Shown here: in pieces, positions 43,546 to 44,956 of the stretch
Layout of the letters: every line of letters begins with the position of its first letter
Numbering within the stretch: the first letter of the stretch is position 1
Origin: CAYYYP01 sp964475985
Lineage (GTDB): Bacteria > Bdellovibrionota > UBA1018 > CAYHWW01
Length of the DNA: 44,956 nucleotides
Reading direction: 5' to 3'
Assembly: GCA_964475985.1 (NCBI GenBank)
Contig: CAYYYP010000026.1
Location: 1 to 44,956, forward strand
Notes under the pieces: generated by a model
Database searches by the model: none
The model's input: only the letters and a program-made list of their open reading frames with translations
What the model was told of the DNA's origin: nothing
Translations under genes and position numbers: made by a program

Positions 43546-44713
43546 GCACCGGCACTCGCAGGTAGGGATTCATTTTGCTTTTTCCATAGGAATGGATGGC
43601 AGCGAGACGGTTATGGGCTGCGCAAAGCAGGGTAAGGTTTTCTGGGTGATGGGTGCCGTTTTTAGCAAACGGTATGCGGTGTTCGACTTGGATTTTCCAA
43701 CGTGAAGTGCATTTGCGGTGAGACACGGGATCAACGTAGCTGCACTCACCCTGGGCTTCCTTCCAAACGAAGTGCCGGTCAGCGGTTTTGATGTAGCGGC
43801 TTTTTGGTTTTGTAGTTATCGATTTTCCCACTGGTGGGAATTTGAATTTTTTTTGAATGGTTGTAGAATTTTCTGCGTCGGAAGATTCTACCTGATTACA
43901 GGTTACTTCGCTTTCGGCGTCATTATGGGTTTCACCTAGTTTGTTTTCTAAATTTCCTTCTGAAAATGATTTTCGGGAGAGGATTTCAGCCGTTTTGCTT
44001 TCATTAGTAGGAGCTGCCAGAGGACTTCCCTCTTTCACTTCGACTCTTACTACCTGAGCAATTTTTGAATTATAGGCGTTCCGAGGCTTCTTCTGTTCTG
44101 GATCAACTGCCTTTAGAACGAGATCAGCCATCCTATGAAAGAGCGCGTTGTAAGATGCATCAGCTTGAGTGTGAGAAGTGAGCTCCCTTACTTTTTGAAG
44201 CTTTTTAAGAAGCAAGTCGTCTGCGATAAACTTAATTTCAGTTTGGGTTTCGTTAATCGCCCGCACGCGATCAGGTGATGGCAGTTCTGGATCAATAGAT
44301 TTTAAAAGCTTTTCCGTCTCAAGTTTTGATTGGCCCTTAATGCTTTGAAGTAATTCAAACTTCGCATCAACTTTCCAAGCCTTTCCTTTTCTCGCCTGAA
44401 CTTTAAAGAAGGACTGAGCCTGGCTTAGGGCCGTAACGTTCATCTCGCCTTTTTGAATCGCCTTTTCAACTTCTGGCATATCGGCAATAAGCCTCATGGC
44501 ATCAACTTTGCGGTAGGCCGTCGAAGAATGATATCCAAGTTCCTCAACCAGAAATCTCTCAAGGCTTGGGTAACCCATCTCAAGGTGAAGTCGTCGTAAC
44601 TCAATTTCCCTAAGGCCACGCAACACTAAAAGCTCCGCTTCTCGCTCGCGTAGAGCAAAGATTTTAGTTTGTTTTAAAAGTTCATGATTGGAGAAATCCT
44701 TAAATGAAATCAT
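43538..44713 (-). CDS. HNH endonuclease domain protein (Bdellovibrio-type)
   Basis: 391 residues. The N-terminal half is helical (ALREREAELLVLRGLREIELRR, then YHSSTAYRKVDAMRLIADMPEV), a form seen in multi-copy HNH proteins of Bdellovibrio-like genomes. The C-terminus carries the HNH domain: C324 and C335 (zinc), E344-H345 (VEHRIPFAKNG), N359 (ENLTLLC), C364, H367-N368. The nuclease residues are all present. Members are often scattered single genes; their target is unknown and an intron- or mobile-type role is possible but unsupported here. A terminator overlaps its stop codon, and a 15-bp palindrome lies 39 bases upstream of its start. Confidence 0.82.
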   Translation of the reverse strand: MISFKDFSNHELLKQTKIFALREREAELLVLRGLREIELRRLHLEMGYPSLERFLVEELGYHSSTAYRKVDAMRLIADMPEVEKAIQKGEMNVTALSQAQSFFKVQARKGKAWKVDAKFELLQSIKGQSKLETEKLLKSIDPELPSPDRVRAINETQTEIKFIADDLLLKKLQKVRELTSHTQADASYNALFHRMADLVLKAVDPEQKKPRNAYNSKIAQVVRVEVKEGSPLAAPTNESKTAEILSRKSFSEGNLENKLGETHNDAESEVTCNQVESSDAENSTTIQKKFKFPPVGKSITTKPKSRYIKTADRHFVWKEAQGECSYVDPVSHRKCTSRWKIQVEHRIPFAKNGTHHPENLTLLCAAHNRLAAIHSYGKSKMNPYLRVPVPE

Positions 44714-44751
44714 GAAAACCTGAATAGCACATCAGCGCGAAAAACGGCTTA

Positions 44752-44766
44752 AAAATAGGCTATTTT
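44752..44766. repeat. 15-bp perfect palindrome upstream of the HNH gene
   Basis: AAAATAG-G-CTATTTT, seven-base arms about a central G, 39 bases upstream of the HNH start codon. Possible operator; single copy seen. Confidence 0.3.
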
Positions 44767-44881
44767 ACGATAAATATATTTACATTTTTGCAAAGAATCA
44801 TCCGCAGTTAACCCTAAGAATACTCATCTAAAATCGCCGTGACTGATTTTTCTTCATTCAAAAAACAAAAGAGAATTAAAG

Positions 44882-44956
44882 ATTCAATTCAATTCAATTC
44901 AATTCAGTTCAATTCAGTTCAATTCAGTTCAATTCAGTTCAATTCAGTTCAATTCA
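44882..44956. repeat. Simple tandem repeat at the right edge
   Basis: Several AATTC pentamers followed by at least five tandem AATTCAGTTC decamers running to the end of the window. The decamer differs from two pentamers by single-base change (AATTC / AGTTC). The array continues off the edge, and its copy number here may be limited by assembly. Confidence 0.9.

Noticed and set aside
43420..43635. 71-codon plus-strand reading frame
   Set aside because: It overlaps the HNH gene's C-terminus and its terminator on the other strand and has no ribosome site or recognisable sequence.
43538..44713. HNH protein as a mobile intron or homing endonuclease
   Set aside because: No intron structure, interrupted gene or flanking repeats seen; it is better treated as a stand-alone Bdellovibrio-type HNH gene.
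1..44956. tRNA, rRNA and CRISPR genes
   Set aside because: No cloverleaf-like segment with a T-loop, no rRNA-like conserved stretch and no spaced direct repeats were seen; TTCGAA-type motifs such as the one near 43401 lack flanking stems.

Overview
The window looks like chromosomal DNA from a Bdellovibrionota/Oligoflexia-type Gram-negative bacterium. This rests on gene content: an HNH-endonuclease protein with the long helical N-terminus common in Bdellovibrio-like genomes, a membrane-free CZB chemoreceptor, an unusual number of very large exported proteins and lipoproteins, and one-gene metabolic islands with no plasmid, phage or IS hallmarks. Taxonomy is inference; no rRNA is present. A run of exactly 100 N (12095-12194) and a simple tandem repeat at the right end point to a draft scaffold.

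Layout. 1-6.8 kb: the tail of a heme A synthase gene, a pirin, an unrecognised Cys-rich exported protein, a soluble chemoreceptor, an unrecognised exported protein and an HD hydrolase. 6.9-20.5 kb: exported proteins on the plus strand (a 1698-residue LamG/Fn3 lipoprotein, a TolB-like propeller lipoprotein, a 1695-residue exported protein joining a gluzincin-type protease motif to a UbiB/ABC1-like kinase domain, and a candidate outer-membrane barrel), interrupted by a gap-broken hemolysin III gene. 20.5-28.1 kb: an overlapping minus-strand pair (exported circularly permuted D-amino-acid-oxidase-like flavoprotein, then RtcB RNA ligase), a structured RNA leader with terminator before an exported protein, and two convergent ABC-F ATPases. 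28.1-39 kb: a leader with terminator, two paralogous Cys-rich lipoproteins, an RluA-type pseudouridine synthase, a degenerate HD-GYP protein, gpmI and pfkA in close succession on the plus strand. 39-45 kb: an exported HAF-repeat protein, a large exported protein with HEAT-like repeats, the HNH protein and the terminal repeat.

How the genes fit together. The housekeeping genes (glycolysis pair, ABC-F pair, RtcB, RluA-type enzyme) are ordinary. The unusual content is extracytoplasmic: at least eleven exported products, most without a recognisable family. The best candidates for undescribed biology are the exported zincin-UbiB fusion (14258-19345), which keeps most UbiB signature residues but has Met in place of the nucleotide-binding Lys; the permuted DAAO-like protein (21933-23087); and the two RNA leaders at 23165-23371 and 28195-28318, each with an intrinsic terminator placed between a foldable region and a gene for an exported protein.
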